Positions 16,944-26,349 of a stretch of 64,000 nucleotides of DNA are shown piece by piece. A program made the position numbers and the translations under genes. Positions within the stretch are counted from its first letter, which is position 1, and the number at the start of each line of letters is the position of its first letter. Origin of the DNA: Pseudomonadota bacterium (lineage in GTDB: Bacteria > Desulfobacterota > Desulfobulbia > Desulfobulbales > Desulfocapsaceae); NCBI GenBank assembly GCA_018821785.1, contig JAHJLI010000084.1, positions 1 to 64,000 of the forward strand. The letters are read 5' to 3'. The notes below the pieces were generated by a model, which was given only the letters and a program-made list of their open reading frames with translations, had not been told where the DNA came from and ran no database searches.

Positions 16944-17759
16944 ATGACCTACGTTGAAGATCTTTTTAATCTTAGCGGTAAAACCGCGGTGGTAGCAGGT
17001 GGGGCCGGCGCCATAGGCACGGTGATGTCCGACGCCCTGCTGCGCGCCGGGGCAAACGTCGTCGTCCTCAGCCGGACCAATGAATCCATTGAGACTTTTC
17101 AAACCCGGTATGAAAATGAGCCGGAGCTTGCCGGGCGAGTGCATGGCATGAGTGTTGACTGCAGCGACGAGTCGGCAATGGCCGCAGTCTTCGATGCGGC
17201 GGCGAAGCGTTTCTCGGCCCCTTTAATTCTTGTCAACGGTGTCGGCGGTAACCGGGGCAAGAGCAAGTTTGTAGATATCGACATCAACACCTTCCGAGAA
17301 GTCCTCGACCTCAACCTGACCGCAGGCCTCGTTATCCCCACCAAGGTTTTCTGCAAAAAATGGATTGCCGATAACATCAAGGGCAGCATTATCAACCTCA
17401 CCTCGATGGCCTCCTACAACCCGTTATCAGGGGTCTGGGCCTACGACGCCGCCAAGGCAGCGACCCTCAATCTGACCATGGCCGCCGCCAACGAGTTTGC
17501 TCCTTACGGCATTCGGGTCAACGCCATCGCCCCCGGCTTTTTCATCGGCAAACAGAATAAAAGCCTGCTGATCGACGCCAAAACCGGCGACTATACCGAA
17601 CGCGGCAAAGCGGTGTTGCACCACACTCCCTTTGGCCGCTTCGGCGATGTCGCGGAACTGGCCGGAGCCACAGTCTTTCTTGCCAGCGCCAGGGCCTCGG
17701 GTTTTATCACCGGGGTATCGATCCCGGTAGATGGCGGGTATCTGGCACATAATATTTGA
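16944..17759 (+). CDS. SDR oxidoreductase, probable fructuronate reductase
   Basis: Short-chain dehydrogenase of 271 residues: GGAGAIG cofactor motif, NGVGGN, catalytic Ser then Tyr-x3-Lys in AYDAAK, and ITGVSIPVDGGYLAHN at the end. Most like the SDR-type D-mannonate oxidoreductase (fructuronate to mannonate) of Bacillus (about 278 residues). This would link uxaC/uxaE products to mannonate. The ATG at 16944 has GGGAG upstream; the longer frame from 16863 runs through an operator palindrome and is rejected. Starts the rightward uronate run. Specificity is inferred from context. Confidence 0.75.
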   Translation: MTYVEDLFNLSGKTAVVAGGAGAIGTVMSDALLRAGANVVVLSRTNESIETFQTRYENEPELAGRVHGMSVDCSDESAMAAVFDAAAKRFSAPLILVNGVGGNRGKSKFVDIDINTFREVLDLNLTAGLVIPTKVFCKKWIADNIKGSIINLTSMASYNPLSGVWAYDAAKAATLNLTMAAANEFAPYGIRVNAIAPGFFIGKQNKSLLIDAKTGDYTERGKAVLHHTPFGRFGDVAELAGATVFLASARASGFITGVSIPVDGGYLAHNI

Positions 17760-17771
17760 GGGGAGAAACGC

Positions 17772-19046
17772 GTGACACACGGCATTGACGCACCGAATCA
17801 GGCCCTTCTCGAAAATGAGATCCGCGAAGTCATTGCCCGCTCAACTCCGGCCAGACTCTTTACCGAAAAGAAGGTCCTGGTCCTCACCCCGGACACCACC
17901 CGCACCTGCCCCCTGCCTCTCATGATCCGCTGCCTCGGTGACCTGATGGGTAAAGCGGCTGCTCGCCTCGATTTCATGGTTGCTCTCGGCACCCATACCC
18001 CGCTTTCCGAGGCACGGATACTAGCCCTCTACGGCATCTCAGAAAATGAAAGAAACGAATTCTGGGCGGGCAGTCGCTTTCTCAACCATCGCTGGGACCT
18101 GCCGGACACTCTGGCCCGCATCGGCTGGATCGAAAAGGAAGAAATCGAAGAGCTATCCGGCGGCAAACTGAGTGAACGGGTGCCGGTGGATATCAACCGG
18201 GCGATCTTCGATTATGATTTGATCCTCATTCTCGGCCCAGTATTCCCGCACGAAGTGGTGGGCTACTCGGGCGGTGCCAAATATCTCTTTCCCGGTATCT
18301 CCGGCGGTGAGTTTCTCCACGCCTTTCACTGGCTGGGGGCGGTGGTCACCTGTCCGGGAACCATCGGCATCAAACACACGCCGGTGCGGGAGGTCATCAA
18401 CCGGGCTATGCGCTTTGTCGAGACGCCGGTGCACTGCCTGGCCATGGTCGTCAAATCGGCAACGGAATTATACGGCCTCTTTGGTGGCAATTGCCGCGAG
18501 GCCTGGTCACAGGCCGCCGATCTGTCGGAGAAGGTCCATGTTGTGGTGAAGGAAAAACCCTACCATACCGTGTTCGGCATCTGCCCGCCGATGTACGACG
18601 AGATCTGGACAGGCGGCAAAGTCATGTACAAGCTCGAACAGGTGGTGGCCGATGGCGGCAGGCTTATTATCTACGCACCGCATATCATCGAGGTCTCACG
18701 CACCTGGGGCACCTACATGGAGAAGATCGGCTACCATGTCCGCGATTATTTTCTTGCCGACCCAGGCCGCTTTACCGATATCCCGCGCGGCGTGCTGGCC
18801 CATTCCACCCACGTCCGGGGACTCGGCTCGATGGAGGGTGGCATCGAAAAACCGCGCATCGAAGTGATCCTCGCCTCAGCAATACCTGAAGAAACCTGCA
18901 AAAAAATCAATCTCGGCTACCTCGACCCTAAGGTCATAAACCCAGACGACTACCGCAACAAGGAGGACGAGGGTATCCTTTTTGTCGAGAAAGCGGGTGA
19001 AATCCTCCATCGCCTTAAAAACCCACTGCTCGGGAGTCAACAATGA
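17772..19046 (+). CDS. LarA-family nickel-pincer hydroxyacid epimerase, possibly gluconate/mannonate 2-epimerase
   Basis: A 424-residue member of the lactate racemase (LarA) superfamily, which uses a nickel pincer nucleotide. Visible signatures are PDTTRTCP at 40-47, GTHTP at 73-77, NHRWD with His106, and HEVVGYSGGAK with His160 and Lys170; the ten-residue His/Lys spacing matches LarA His174/Lys184, where the Lys carries the cofactor. It lies between the fructuronate reductase-like gene and uxaC, with gntK and gnd after. D-gluconate 2-epimerases exist in this superfamily, so mannonate/gluconate interconversion fits. The GTG start has GGGAG upstream; its end overlaps uxaC by four bases. Cofactor genes larB/C/E are not in the window. 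Confidence 0.8.
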   Translation: MTHGIDAPNQALLENEIREVIARSTPARLFTEKKVLVLTPDTTRTCPLPLMIRCLGDLMGKAAARLDFMVALGTHTPLSEARILALYGISENERNEFWAGSRFLNHRWDLPDTLARIGWIEKEEIEELSGGKLSERVPVDINRAIFDYDLILILGPVFPHEVVGYSGGAKYLFPGISGGEFLHAFHWLGAVVTCPGTIGIKHTPVREVINRAMRFVETPVHCLAMVVKSATELYGLFGGNCREAWSQAADLSEKVHVVVKEKPYHTVFGICPPMYDEIWTGGKVMYKLEQVVADGGRLIIYAPHIIEVSRTWGTYMEKIGYHVRDYFLADPGRFTDIPRGVLAHSTHVRGLGSMEGGIEKPRIEVILASAIPEETCKKINLGYLDPKVINPDDYRNKEDEGILFVEKAGEILHRLKNPLLGSQQ

Positions 19047-20464
19047 AAACTTTTCTGGATGACAACTTTCTCCTTGAGACCAAGGCCGCCGAACGGCTGT
19101 ACCACCAATATGCCGCGGCAATGCCGATCTTCGACTATCACTGCCACCTGCCTGTGGCAGAGATCGCCGAAAACAAAAAATTCGCGAACCTCACTGCCGC
19201 CTGGTTGCACGGCGACCATTACAAATGGCGGGCAATGCGGGCAAACGGCGTGGATGAATACTCCATCACCGGGGCGGCCTCCAGTCACGCCAAGTTCCGG
19301 GCTTGGGCAGCGACCGTACCAAAGACTCTTCGCAACCCACTGTATCACTGGACCCACCTGGAGTTGAAAAATCTCTTTGGCATTACCGGCTCGCTGCTTT
19401 CGCCCGCAACGGCTGACGACATATATTTGAAGTGTTCGGAGATGTTGCAACAGGACGATTTTTCCACCCGCAGCCTGCTGCAAAAGATGCGCGTCAAGAT
19501 AATCTGCACCACCGACGATCCCCTGGACAATCTGGAGCATCACCAAAGGTTGGCAGACGACCCCTCTTTTCGGGTGAAGGTCCTGCCGACCTTCCGACCC
19601 GACCGGGCGATGGCGGTTGAAGATCCGACCGCTTTCAACATGTGGGTGGATCGTCTGGCTGAGACCTGCCACCAGGATATCGGCAACTACCATCAATTTC
19701 TGGCATGCCTGACCGCCCGTCATGCCTTCTTCCACTCTTCGGGCTGTCGGATTTCCGATCACGGTATAGAAGAACCCTATGCCGATGACTACACCGAGTC
19801 TCAAGTGATGGCGATTTTTGCCAAGGTTCGCACCGGCAAGTTGCTCGGCACAGACGAATCCCGCGCCTTCAAATCGGCAATGCTGGTAGAGTTCGCCTTG
19901 ATGGACCACGACCGCGGCTGGACCCAGCAGTTTCACCTAGGCGCCCTGCGTAACCAGAATTCCAGGGCATTTCAAAGCCTCGGCCCGGATACCGGCTACG
20001 ACTCCATTGGTGATTTCGCCATGGGCCGCTCTTTAGGCCGGCTGCTCGATCGCTTAGATACCAATGACAGGCTCGCAAAAACCATTCTCTACGTTCTCAA
20101 TCCCCGAGACAACGAGATGATTGCCACCACCATCGGCAACTTCCAGGATGGCCGAATTCCAGGCAAGATACAGTTCGGCTCAGGCTGGTGGTTCAACGAC
20201 CAGAAAGACGGCATGGAACGTCAGATAGACGCGCTGTCCAACATGGGTCTTCTTTCCCGCTTCGTCGGCATGCTGACCGACTCGCGCAGCTTCCTCTCTT
20301 TTCCGCGACACGAATATTTCCGCCGGGTGCTGTGCAACCTTTTTGGAAGTGACATGGAAAGAGGCGAGTTGCCCCACGATTTTCAACTGATCGGCGAAAC
20401 TATCCGAGATATCTGCTTCGACAATGCAACGAACTATTTCGGCATCCACCCCCTGGAGGCCTAG
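19043..20464 (+). CDS. uxaC: Uronate isomerase (glucuronate/galacturonate isomerase)
   Basis: Isomerises D-glucuronate to D-fructuronate and D-galacturonate to D-tagaturonate. The 473-residue sequence is full length (E. coli 470) and has the metal-site IFDYHCHLPVAEIAE near 29-43, WLHGDHYKWRAMRANG, KIICTTDDPLDNLEHH, and the C-terminal GSGWWFNDQKDGM with LTDSRSFLS. Amidohydrolase superfamily. ATGA overlap with the upstream LarA-family gene shows translational coupling, and gntK follows five bases later. Confidence 0.97.
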   Translation: MKTFLDDNFLLETKAAERLYHQYAAAMPIFDYHCHLPVAEIAENKKFANLTAAWLHGDHYKWRAMRANGVDEYSITGAASSHAKFRAWAATVPKTLRNPLYHWTHLELKNLFGITGSLLSPATADDIYLKCSEMLQQDDFSTRSLLQKMRVKIICTTDDPLDNLEHHQRLADDPSFRVKVLPTFRPDRAMAVEDPTAFNMWVDRLAETCHQDIGNYHQFLACLTARHAFFHSSGCRISDHGIEEPYADDYTESQVMAIFAKVRTGKLLGTDESRAFKSAMLVEFALMDHDRGWTQQFHLGALRNQNSRAFQSLGPDTGYDSIGDFAMGRSLGRLLDRLDTNDRLAKTILYVLNPRDNEMIATTIGNFQDGRIPGKIQFGSGWWFNDQKDGMERQIDALSNMGLLSRFVGMLTDSRSFLSFPRHEYFRRVLCNLFGSDMERGELPHDFQLIGETIRDICFDNATNYFGIHPLEA

Positions 20465-20468
20465 GGCC

Positions 20469-20969
20469 ATGGTCATCGTCCTTATCGGCCCAATGGGCTG
20501 CGGCAAAACAACCGTCGGCAAGCTCCTGGCAGCACAACTTGGCTGGCCCTTCGACGACGCCGACGACTTTCATCCTAAAGAAAACGTAGACAAAATGCGA
20601 GCCGGCATTCCTCTTGACGACCAGGACCGGCTGGGCTGGCTAACGACGTTGAAAAAACGGATAGACAAGAGAATGGCGGCCGAAGAAAATCTGGTGCTGG
20701 CCTGCTCGGCCTTGAAAAAAAAATACCGCGACCTGCTCGGGGTCAATGACCGACAAGTGGTCTCGGTCTACCTGAAAGGTGATTTCGATCTGCTGCAAAC
20801 GCGAATAGAGGGCAGAAGTCACCAGTATATGAACAAAGACCTGCTGACCAGCCAGCTTGCCACCATGGAAGAGCCGAAGGATGGGCTTACCCTCCATATC
20901 GGCCCCCGCCCGGAGGAGCTTGCCGTGCAGATCGTTGCCTGGCTGAAACAGTTGCAAGGGGGCAAATGA
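20469..20969 (+). CDS. gntK: Gluconate kinase
   Basis: Phosphorylates D-gluconate to 6-phosphogluconate. The 166-residue P-loop protein has GPMGCGKTTVGKLLA at 7-21, FDDADDFHPKENVDKM, PLDDQDRLGWL and ACSALKKKYRD, all typical of the GntK/IdnK family (about 175). GGAGG precedes the ATG at 20469; the frame open from 20424 overlaps uxaC and is rejected. It overlaps gnd by four bases, so its product passes directly to the next enzyme. Confidence 0.94.
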   Translation: MVIVLIGPMGCGKTTVGKLLAAQLGWPFDDADDFHPKENVDKMRAGIPLDDQDRLGWLTTLKKRIDKRMAAEENLVLACSALKKKYRDLLGVNDRQVVSVYLKGDFDLLQTRIEGRSHQYMNKDLLTSQLATMEEPKDGLTLHIGPRPEELAVQIVAWLKQLQGGK

Positions 20970-22423
20970 TGGAGACAATGAAGCAGATAGGGGTCGCAGG
21001 TCTTGCTGTCATGGGGGAAAACCTGGTGCTCAATATGGCCGACAAGGGCTTTTCGGTTGCCGTCTATAATCGGACCACCGCCAAGACCAACGCCTTTCTC
21101 ACCGGTCGAGCAAAGGGCAAGTCGATCAGCGGTTTTCTTTCGGTGCAAGACTTCGTCGCTGCCCTTGAGCGGCCGCGCAAGGTAATGATGATGCTCAAAG
21201 CCGGAGAGGCTGTAGATCAATTCATCGGCCGGATCCTGCCCCACCTCGAAAAAGGTGATATCGTCATCGATGGCGGCAACTCTCACTATCATGATACCAT
21301 CCGCCGCGCCGCAACTCTTGAGGCAAAGGGATTCCTGTTCATCGGCACCGGGGTGTCCGGCGGCGAGGAAGGGGCACTCAAGGGCCCATCGATCATGCCG
21401 GGCGGTTCAGTTGCCGCCTGGCCCCTGATAGAAAAGATCTTTACCGCCATCTCCGCCAAGGCAAAAGACAAAGAACCCTGCTGCGCCTGGATGGGTGGAA
21501 ACGGCGCCGGTCACTTCGTCAAGATGGTCCACAACGGCATCGAATACGGCGACATGCAATTGATCTCTGAGGCCTACCAGATTATGAGGGAACTCCTCGA
21601 TCTGACTCCGGAGGCAATACACCGGGTATTTACCCGCTGGAATGAAGGCGATCTGCAAAGTTACCTCATTGAGATCACCGCAGATATCTTCGGTCACCGT
21701 GAGAAGGATGGCCAGGCGACCGTTGATCTGATCCTCGATACCGCCGGTCAAAAGGGCACCGGCAAATGGACAGTGGGCGCAGCACTTGATCACGGCGTGG
21801 TGCTGTCGCTGATCAGCGAGTCGGTATTCGCCCGCTGCATCTCGGCGCAAAAGGATATGCGTGGCCAGGCGGCCACCATCCTCGCCGGTCCCACCAAGGC
21901 CTTTACCGGTAAAAGTGACGAAATCCTCCGCTCCCTGGAACGCGCCCTCTACTGCGCCAAGATCATTTCCTACACCCAGGGATTCACTCTCTTACGGGAG
22001 GCATCGCTGGCTCATGGCTGGAATCTCGACTTTGCCGCTGTGGCCCGAATCTGGCGTGGCGGCTGTATTATTCGCTCGGTCTTTCTTGACAGGATCGCCG
22101 CCGCCTATAAAGCCCTGCCGGAACTTGCCAACCTGCTTCTCGCCCCGTCGTTTACCAGCGAGGTGAATGTGGCCCAGGCCGATCTGCGTGCCATCGTCGG
22201 TTTGGCTGCCGGCCAAGGCATCGCCGCTCCTTGTCTCTCGGCGGCTCTGGCCTACTACGATGGTTTGCGCACCGAACGACTGCCCGCCAACCTGCTCCAG
22301 GCCCAGCGCGACTACTTCGGTGCCCATACCTATGAGCGGATTGACCGGCCGCGCGGCGAATTTTTCCATACCGACTGGACCGGCAGCGGTGGGGCCACCA
22401 CCTCAACCGCCTACAGCCGTTAA
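20966..22423 (+). CDS. gnd: 6-phosphogluconate dehydrogenase, decarboxylating
   Basis: Oxidises 6-phosphogluconate to ribulose 5-phosphate and CO2. The 485-residue protein has the N-terminal Rossmann segment GVAGLAVMGENLVLNMADKG, MMMLKAG, the substrate motif GVSGGEEGALKGPSIMPGG, GNGAGHFVKMVHNGIEYGDM containing the catalytic Lys, and the GTGKWT segment. Length corresponds to the long, homodimeric type (about 470). Coupled to gntK by ATGA. No 6-phosphogluconate dehydratase was seen, so the local outlet for gluconate appears to be oxidative decarboxylation. Confidence 0.96.
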   Translation: MMETMKQIGVAGLAVMGENLVLNMADKGFSVAVYNRTTAKTNAFLTGRAKGKSISGFLSVQDFVAALERPRKVMMMLKAGEAVDQFIGRILPHLEKGDIVIDGGNSHYHDTIRRAATLEAKGFLFIGTGVSGGEEGALKGPSIMPGGSVAAWPLIEKIFTAISAKAKDKEPCCAWMGGNGAGHFVKMVHNGIEYGDMQLISEAYQIMRELLDLTPEAIHRVFTRWNEGDLQSYLIEITADIFGHREKDGQATVDLILDTAGQKGTGKWTVGAALDHGVVLSLISESVFARCISAQKDMRGQAATILAGPTKAFTGKSDEILRSLERALYCAKIISYTQGFTLLREASLAHGWNLDFAAVARIWRGGCIIRSVFLDRIAAAYKALPELANLLLAPSFTSEVNVAQADLRAIVGLAAGQGIAAPCLSAALAYYDGLRTERLPANLLQAQRDYFGAHTYERIDRPRGEFFHTDWTGSGGATTSTAYSR

Positions 22424-22452
22424 ATAATGATACTGTCAGAGGGAGAACACCT

Positions 22453-23697
22453 ATGAAACTTGCTAAATACTCCTTCGGTACCGGCGACCGCTTCGGCCTG
22501 CAGGGATCGGCCCAACTTGAGGCCATTACCATGGCCAAGGCGGCGGGCGTCGAACTTGCCATCGTCTGGAACAAGTCGCAGCGCGAACACGGCATTGTCG
22601 GTACCGTCCCGGCCGATGTCCGGCGCGAGGCGGACGCGGCTGTCCGGGCGGCAGGCGACGACATTCCATACCATGTCGATGCCGATCATATCAATTTGAC
22701 CAATGTCGATGCCTTTATCGAGCCGAGTGACTTCTTCACCATCGACGTTGCCGACTTCATCGGCAAAAAGGCTGCTGATGCCGACCTCGCAGACTTTGTT
22801 GCCCGCTTCTCCCGCTATAACGGCCGGCTGCTTATAGAGGGCATCGCCGAGCCGCTTTCAGTGACCTCCGAGCGACTGGCGGCAATTGCCGAGAAATATC
22901 TGTTTGCCGTGCAGCAGGCCGCCTCCATCTATCGCCATATTGAGACGAAAAAAGGCCCCGGCTTGTTTATCACTGAAGTGTCGATGGACGAAACCGCCGA
23001 GCCGCAAACTCCCGATGAGCTGTTTTTCATCCTCGCCGCTATCGCTCTCCACCATATCCCGGTGCAGACCATCGCCCCAAAATTCACCGGCCGTTTCAAT
23101 AAAGGTGTCGATTACCAGGGCGATGTCAGCCGTTTCAACCAGGAATTCAGCGACGACGTTTGCGTCATCCGCCGTGCGGTTACCGACTTCGGCCTGCCCG
23201 CCGACCTGAAGCTTTCAGTCCACAGCGGCAGCGATAAATTCTCCATCTACCCCGGCATCCGCAGGGCCATTACATCCCATAATGCCGGAGTACATATCAA
23301 GACCGCCGGCACCACCTGGCTTGAGGAATTGATCGGTTTGGCCGAGGCGGGCGGCGAAGCAGCAGAAATGGTCAAGAAAATATATGCCGCCGGTTACGGC
23401 CGCTTCGAGGAGCTCTGCCAGCCCTATGCCACGGTTATCGATATAAACCGAGGCGCTTTGCCAAAGCCCGAGACCGTTGCGGCCTGGCCCCCAAACCGTT
23501 TGGCCCGGGCCATCCGCCACGACCAAAGTTGCCCGGACTATGACCGCAACCTCCGCCAGCTCCTCCATGTCGGCTACAAGGTGGCGGCGGAACTGGGTGA
23601 GGTGTATCTCGTTGCACTGCAAACGCATCGGGAAATGGTGGGAAAACACGTTCGTGACAACCTGTTTCTGCGGCATATCAAGCCACTCTTTCTTTAA
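22453..23697 (+). CDS. uxaE: Tagaturonate/fructuronate epimerase
   Basis: A 414-residue protein matching the UxaE family first described in Thermotoga, which epimerises D-tagaturonate to D-fructuronate so that galacturonate can enter the glucuronate branch. Recognised by the opening KYSFGTGDRFGLQGSAQL, HVDADHINLTN, KFTGRFNKGVDYQGD and KLSVHSGSDKFSIYPG with its conserved histidines and acids for metal binding. GAGGGAG precedes the ATG. It closes the catabolic run before the transporter genes. Confidence 0.88.
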   Translation: MKLAKYSFGTGDRFGLQGSAQLEAITMAKAAGVELAIVWNKSQREHGIVGTVPADVRREADAAVRAAGDDIPYHVDADHINLTNVDAFIEPSDFFTIDVADFIGKKAADADLADFVARFSRYNGRLLIEGIAEPLSVTSERLAAIAEKYLFAVQQAASIYRHIETKKGPGLFITEVSMDETAEPQTPDELFFILAAIALHHIPVQTIAPKFTGRFNKGVDYQGDVSRFNQEFSDDVCVIRRAVTDFGLPADLKLSVHSGSDKFSIYPGIRRAITSHNAGVHIKTAGTTWLEELIGLAEAGGEAAEMVKKIYAAGYGRFEELCQPYATVIDINRGALPKPETVAAWPPNRLARAIRHDQSCPDYDRNLRQLLHVGYKVAAELGEVYLVALQTHREMVGKHVRDNLFLRHIKPLFL

Positions 23698-23936
23698 AAG
23701 AATCCAGTTTATCGGGGTTATAAGGAGGCATTACCGGTTAATTTCGCCCATGGTATTTTTTCCATTGACAAGGAAGCTTTTTGTAGTAAATCTACAACAT
23801 ATGCGGAAAAATTAGAAATCGCGGCATCTATTGATAATTTTTCTACACAAATGCTTCTTGAATCCGCCTGACCCCACCATGGGATTGCGCGGCAAGAATT
23901 GGGGTTGCCCCGCTCAAACACAGATGGAGGTGTCTC

Positions 23937-24947
23937 ATGAAGTTACGTAACAGAATTGCAGGTCGTACCTTGGCCGCCCTCTCCTTGACGACGATGCTGA
24001 CACTCGGTTCGACCAGCGCATTTTCCGCTGTTGAGCTGAAACTGGGTCACTTTGCCTCAGATACGCATCCCTGCGGAATGGCCGCGGTCCAGTTCAAAAA
24101 CAACGTTGAAAAGCGGACCAATGGCGAGGTAAAAATTGCCATTTTCGGCAACAACGCCCTGGGCAATCCCCCAGAAGTGTTGGAGCAGGTCATCATGGGC
24201 GCGGTTGACATGAGTTTGTCCGGCCAGGATCAGCTGGCAAAACATCTGCCGTTCTATGACGTCATCAGTACACCGTTCGCCTTTAAGGATTACGCCACCG
24301 CCGACAAGGTAATCGACGGGGAATTCAAGGCCTGGGCGACGCCAGAGCTGCTAAAGAAAAACCTTGTTCACCTCTCCGACTGGGAATGGGGCTTCCGTCA
24401 ATTGACAAACTCCAAAAGACCGATCGAGACTCCGGCCGACCTCAAAGGATTGAAGATCCGCACCCCACCTGCCTTTGCCTACCAGGCTTTTGTTGAAGCC
24501 GCTGGCGGTAATGCTCAGACCATCGCCTTTGCCGAATTGGTCATGGCCATGAAACAGGGCGTGGTTGATGGCCAGGAAAATCCAATCGGAACGATATATG
24601 ACCTGAAGCTCTATGAGACCCAGAAGTACATGTCTATCCTCAACTACACCTACAGCTCAAACGTCAACGTCATCAACAAGAACAGCTGGGACAAGCTGAC
24701 CCCTGAGCAACAGAAAATTCTTACCGAAGAGTCGAATGCCTCAGCCAAGTTCGCCCGCAAGCTGTTGCGTGACAACGAGGCAATCCAATTGAAAGACCTT
24801 GAGACAACCAAGGGCATCATCATTTCCCGCCCCGACCTCGGGCCGTGGAAAGCCGCCATGGGTCCGGCCTGGGACAAGGTCAAGGCCCGGGTTGGTGCCG
24901 ACAACTTCAAGAAGTTTATGGATATCGTGGAGAGAAGCAGTAAGTAA
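23937..24947 (+). CDS. TRAP transporter solute-binding protein (DctP family), copy 1
   Basis: Periplasmic receptor delivering an organic acid to the TRAP permease. A 336-residue precursor with a signal peptide (about 1-29, cleavage near AFSA), then ELKLGHFASDTHPCGMAAVQF, the DctP-fold segments and GLKIRTPPAFAYQAF with the conserved Arg that binds the substrate carboxylate. Context indicates a uronate or gluconate-like ligand. Its 5' leader and first codons are strongly similar to those of the second SBP gene at 27004, pointing to duplication. GGAGG precedes the ATG. Confidence 0.93.
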   Translation: MKLRNRIAGRTLAALSLTTMLTLGSTSAFSAVELKLGHFASDTHPCGMAAVQFKNNVEKRTNGEVKIAIFGNNALGNPPEVLEQVIMGAVDMSLSGQDQLAKHLPFYDVISTPFAFKDYATADKVIDGEFKAWATPELLKKNLVHLSDWEWGFRQLTNSKRPIETPADLKGLKIRTPPAFAYQAFVEAAGGNAQTIAFAELVMAMKQGVVDGQENPIGTIYDLKLYETQKYMSILNYTYSSNVNVINKNSWDKLTPEQQKILTEESNASAKFARKLLRDNEAIQLKDLETTKGIIISRPDLGPWKAAMGPAWDKVKARVGADNFKKFMDIVERSSK

Positions 24948-24961
24948 CCGGATAACATATC

Positions 24962-24999
24962 GCAATTAAGCGGAGCACAGGGACGATCCGCTTAATTGC
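24962..24999 (+). promoter_or_regulatory. Hairpin between dctP-like copy 1 and its permease
   Basis: Perfect 13-bp stem (24962-24974 GCAATTAAGCGGA with 24987-24999), 12-base loop, 15 bases past the SBP stop. No U-tract. Likely an attenuator or 3' protective stem that keeps SBP mRNA more abundant than permease mRNA. Confidence 0.65.
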
Positions 25000-25059
25000 A
25001 GTCTTCAAGTAGCCAGACCCTTTAAGTTCACAGGATGCAGCAATGACGAAGGTGCTTTC

Positions 25060-26349
25060 ATGTTGACTCTAGCTATTTTCACTGTGTTACTCGCATTGCT
25101 CATGCTTGACGTGCCCATTGCCGTTGCCATCGGTCTGACCGCAGTGATCTTCTTTGTCGCCCAGGGCCAGACCGCCTTCCTGGCCATGTTGCCGCAGCGC
25201 ATGTATTCCGGTACGACCGGTTTTACTCTCTTGGCCATTCCTTTTTTTATCCTCGCCGGCAACCTCATGAACGTCGGCGGCACCACCGAGCGATTGTTCC
25301 GTTTCGCCAGGGCGCTGGTCGGTCATGTCCCGGGTGGTCTTGGGCAGGTCAGCGTGGTGTCGTCGATGATCTTTTCCGGCATGTCCGGTTCGGCCGTAGC
25401 CGATGCCGCGGGGCTTGGGCAGATCCAGCACCGCGCCATGGTGGATGCTGGCTACCGGCCTAAAATCTCGGCGGCCATTGTTGCCGGGGCCTCAACCATC
25501 GGGCCGGTAATTCCTCCATCGATCCCTTTCGTGCTCTACGGTGCAATTACCTCGGTTTCGGTCAGCCGCCTGTTCCTCGCTGGCGCAATCCCGGGGGTGG
25601 CCATGGGTATTGCCATGATGATTTCCATCTTTATAATGGCAGGCCCACGGGGTTTACCGAAAGACCCTCGAGCCAATTTGCGGGAACTCATCGACAGCAC
25701 GTATGCTGCCTTCCTGCCCCTATTGGCCCCGGTGATCGTCATTGGCGGCATCACCTCAGGATTTTTTACCCCAACCGAGGCGGCCGTGGTTGCAACTTTA
25801 TACGCCGCGATGCTCGGTTTTATTTACAAGGATCTCAAAATCGAGGATCTGCCATCAATCCTCTTTGTCTCTCTCAAACAGACCTGCGGCCTGATGTTCA
25901 TCATGGCTACCGCTAATTTTTTCGGCTGGTTTACCATTTTCGAACGTATCCCTGATGCCCTGATCATGCAGCTGACGGCGATGGGTGCAACAGCCACCGC
26001 CTTTATGTGGATCGTTATCCCCATCATCCTGGCACTCGGCTGCTTTCTCGACGGCAATGCCATTTTTCTCATTACCCTGCCGATCTTCATGAAGATCTGC
26101 CCGCTCTTTGACGTCGACATGGTAAACTTCGGTGTCGTCATGACACTCTTGATCATGATCGGCAACCTGACACCACCGGTTGGCATGTGTCTCTTTGCCG
26201 TGGAAAGTTTTGCCAAGGTTGGTATGTGGTCTCTGGCCTGCGAATGTCTGCCGTATCTGCTGACAATTCTTGCGGTAACCATCCTCTGCGCCTTTGTCCC
26301 GGATATCGCCCTCTGGTTGCCCAACCTCGTTATGGGGGTAGTAAAATGA
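25060..26349 (+). CDS. TRAP transporter large permease subunit (DctM family), copy 1
   Basis: Inner-membrane sodium-coupled permease of 429 residues with about 11-12 hydrophobic helices. DctM signatures include GFTLLAIPFFILAGNLMN, GMSGSAVADAAGLG, GASTIGPVIPPSIPFVLYG and FFTPTEAAVVATLYA. The gene order SBP-M-Q is atypical; most systems are P-Q-M, as in the second set. The stop overlaps the start of the small subunit by ATGA. Confidence 0.95.
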   Translation: MLTLAIFTVLLALLMLDVPIAVAIGLTAVIFFVAQGQTAFLAMLPQRMYSGTTGFTLLAIPFFILAGNLMNVGGTTERLFRFARALVGHVPGGLGQVSVVSSMIFSGMSGSAVADAAGLGQIQHRAMVDAGYRPKISAAIVAGASTIGPVIPPSIPFVLYGAITSVSVSRLFLAGAIPGVAMGIAMMISIFIMAGPRGLPKDPRANLRELIDSTYAAFLPLLAPVIVIGGITSGFFTPTEAAVVATLYAAMLGFIYKDLKIEDLPSILFVSLKQTCGLMFIMATANFFGWFTIFERIPDALIMQLTAMGATATAFMWIVIPIILALGCFLDGNAIFLITLPIFMKICPLFDVDMVNFGVVMTLLIMIGNLTPPVGMCLFAVESFAKVGMWSLACECLPYLLTILAVTILCAFVPDIALWLPNLVMGVVK

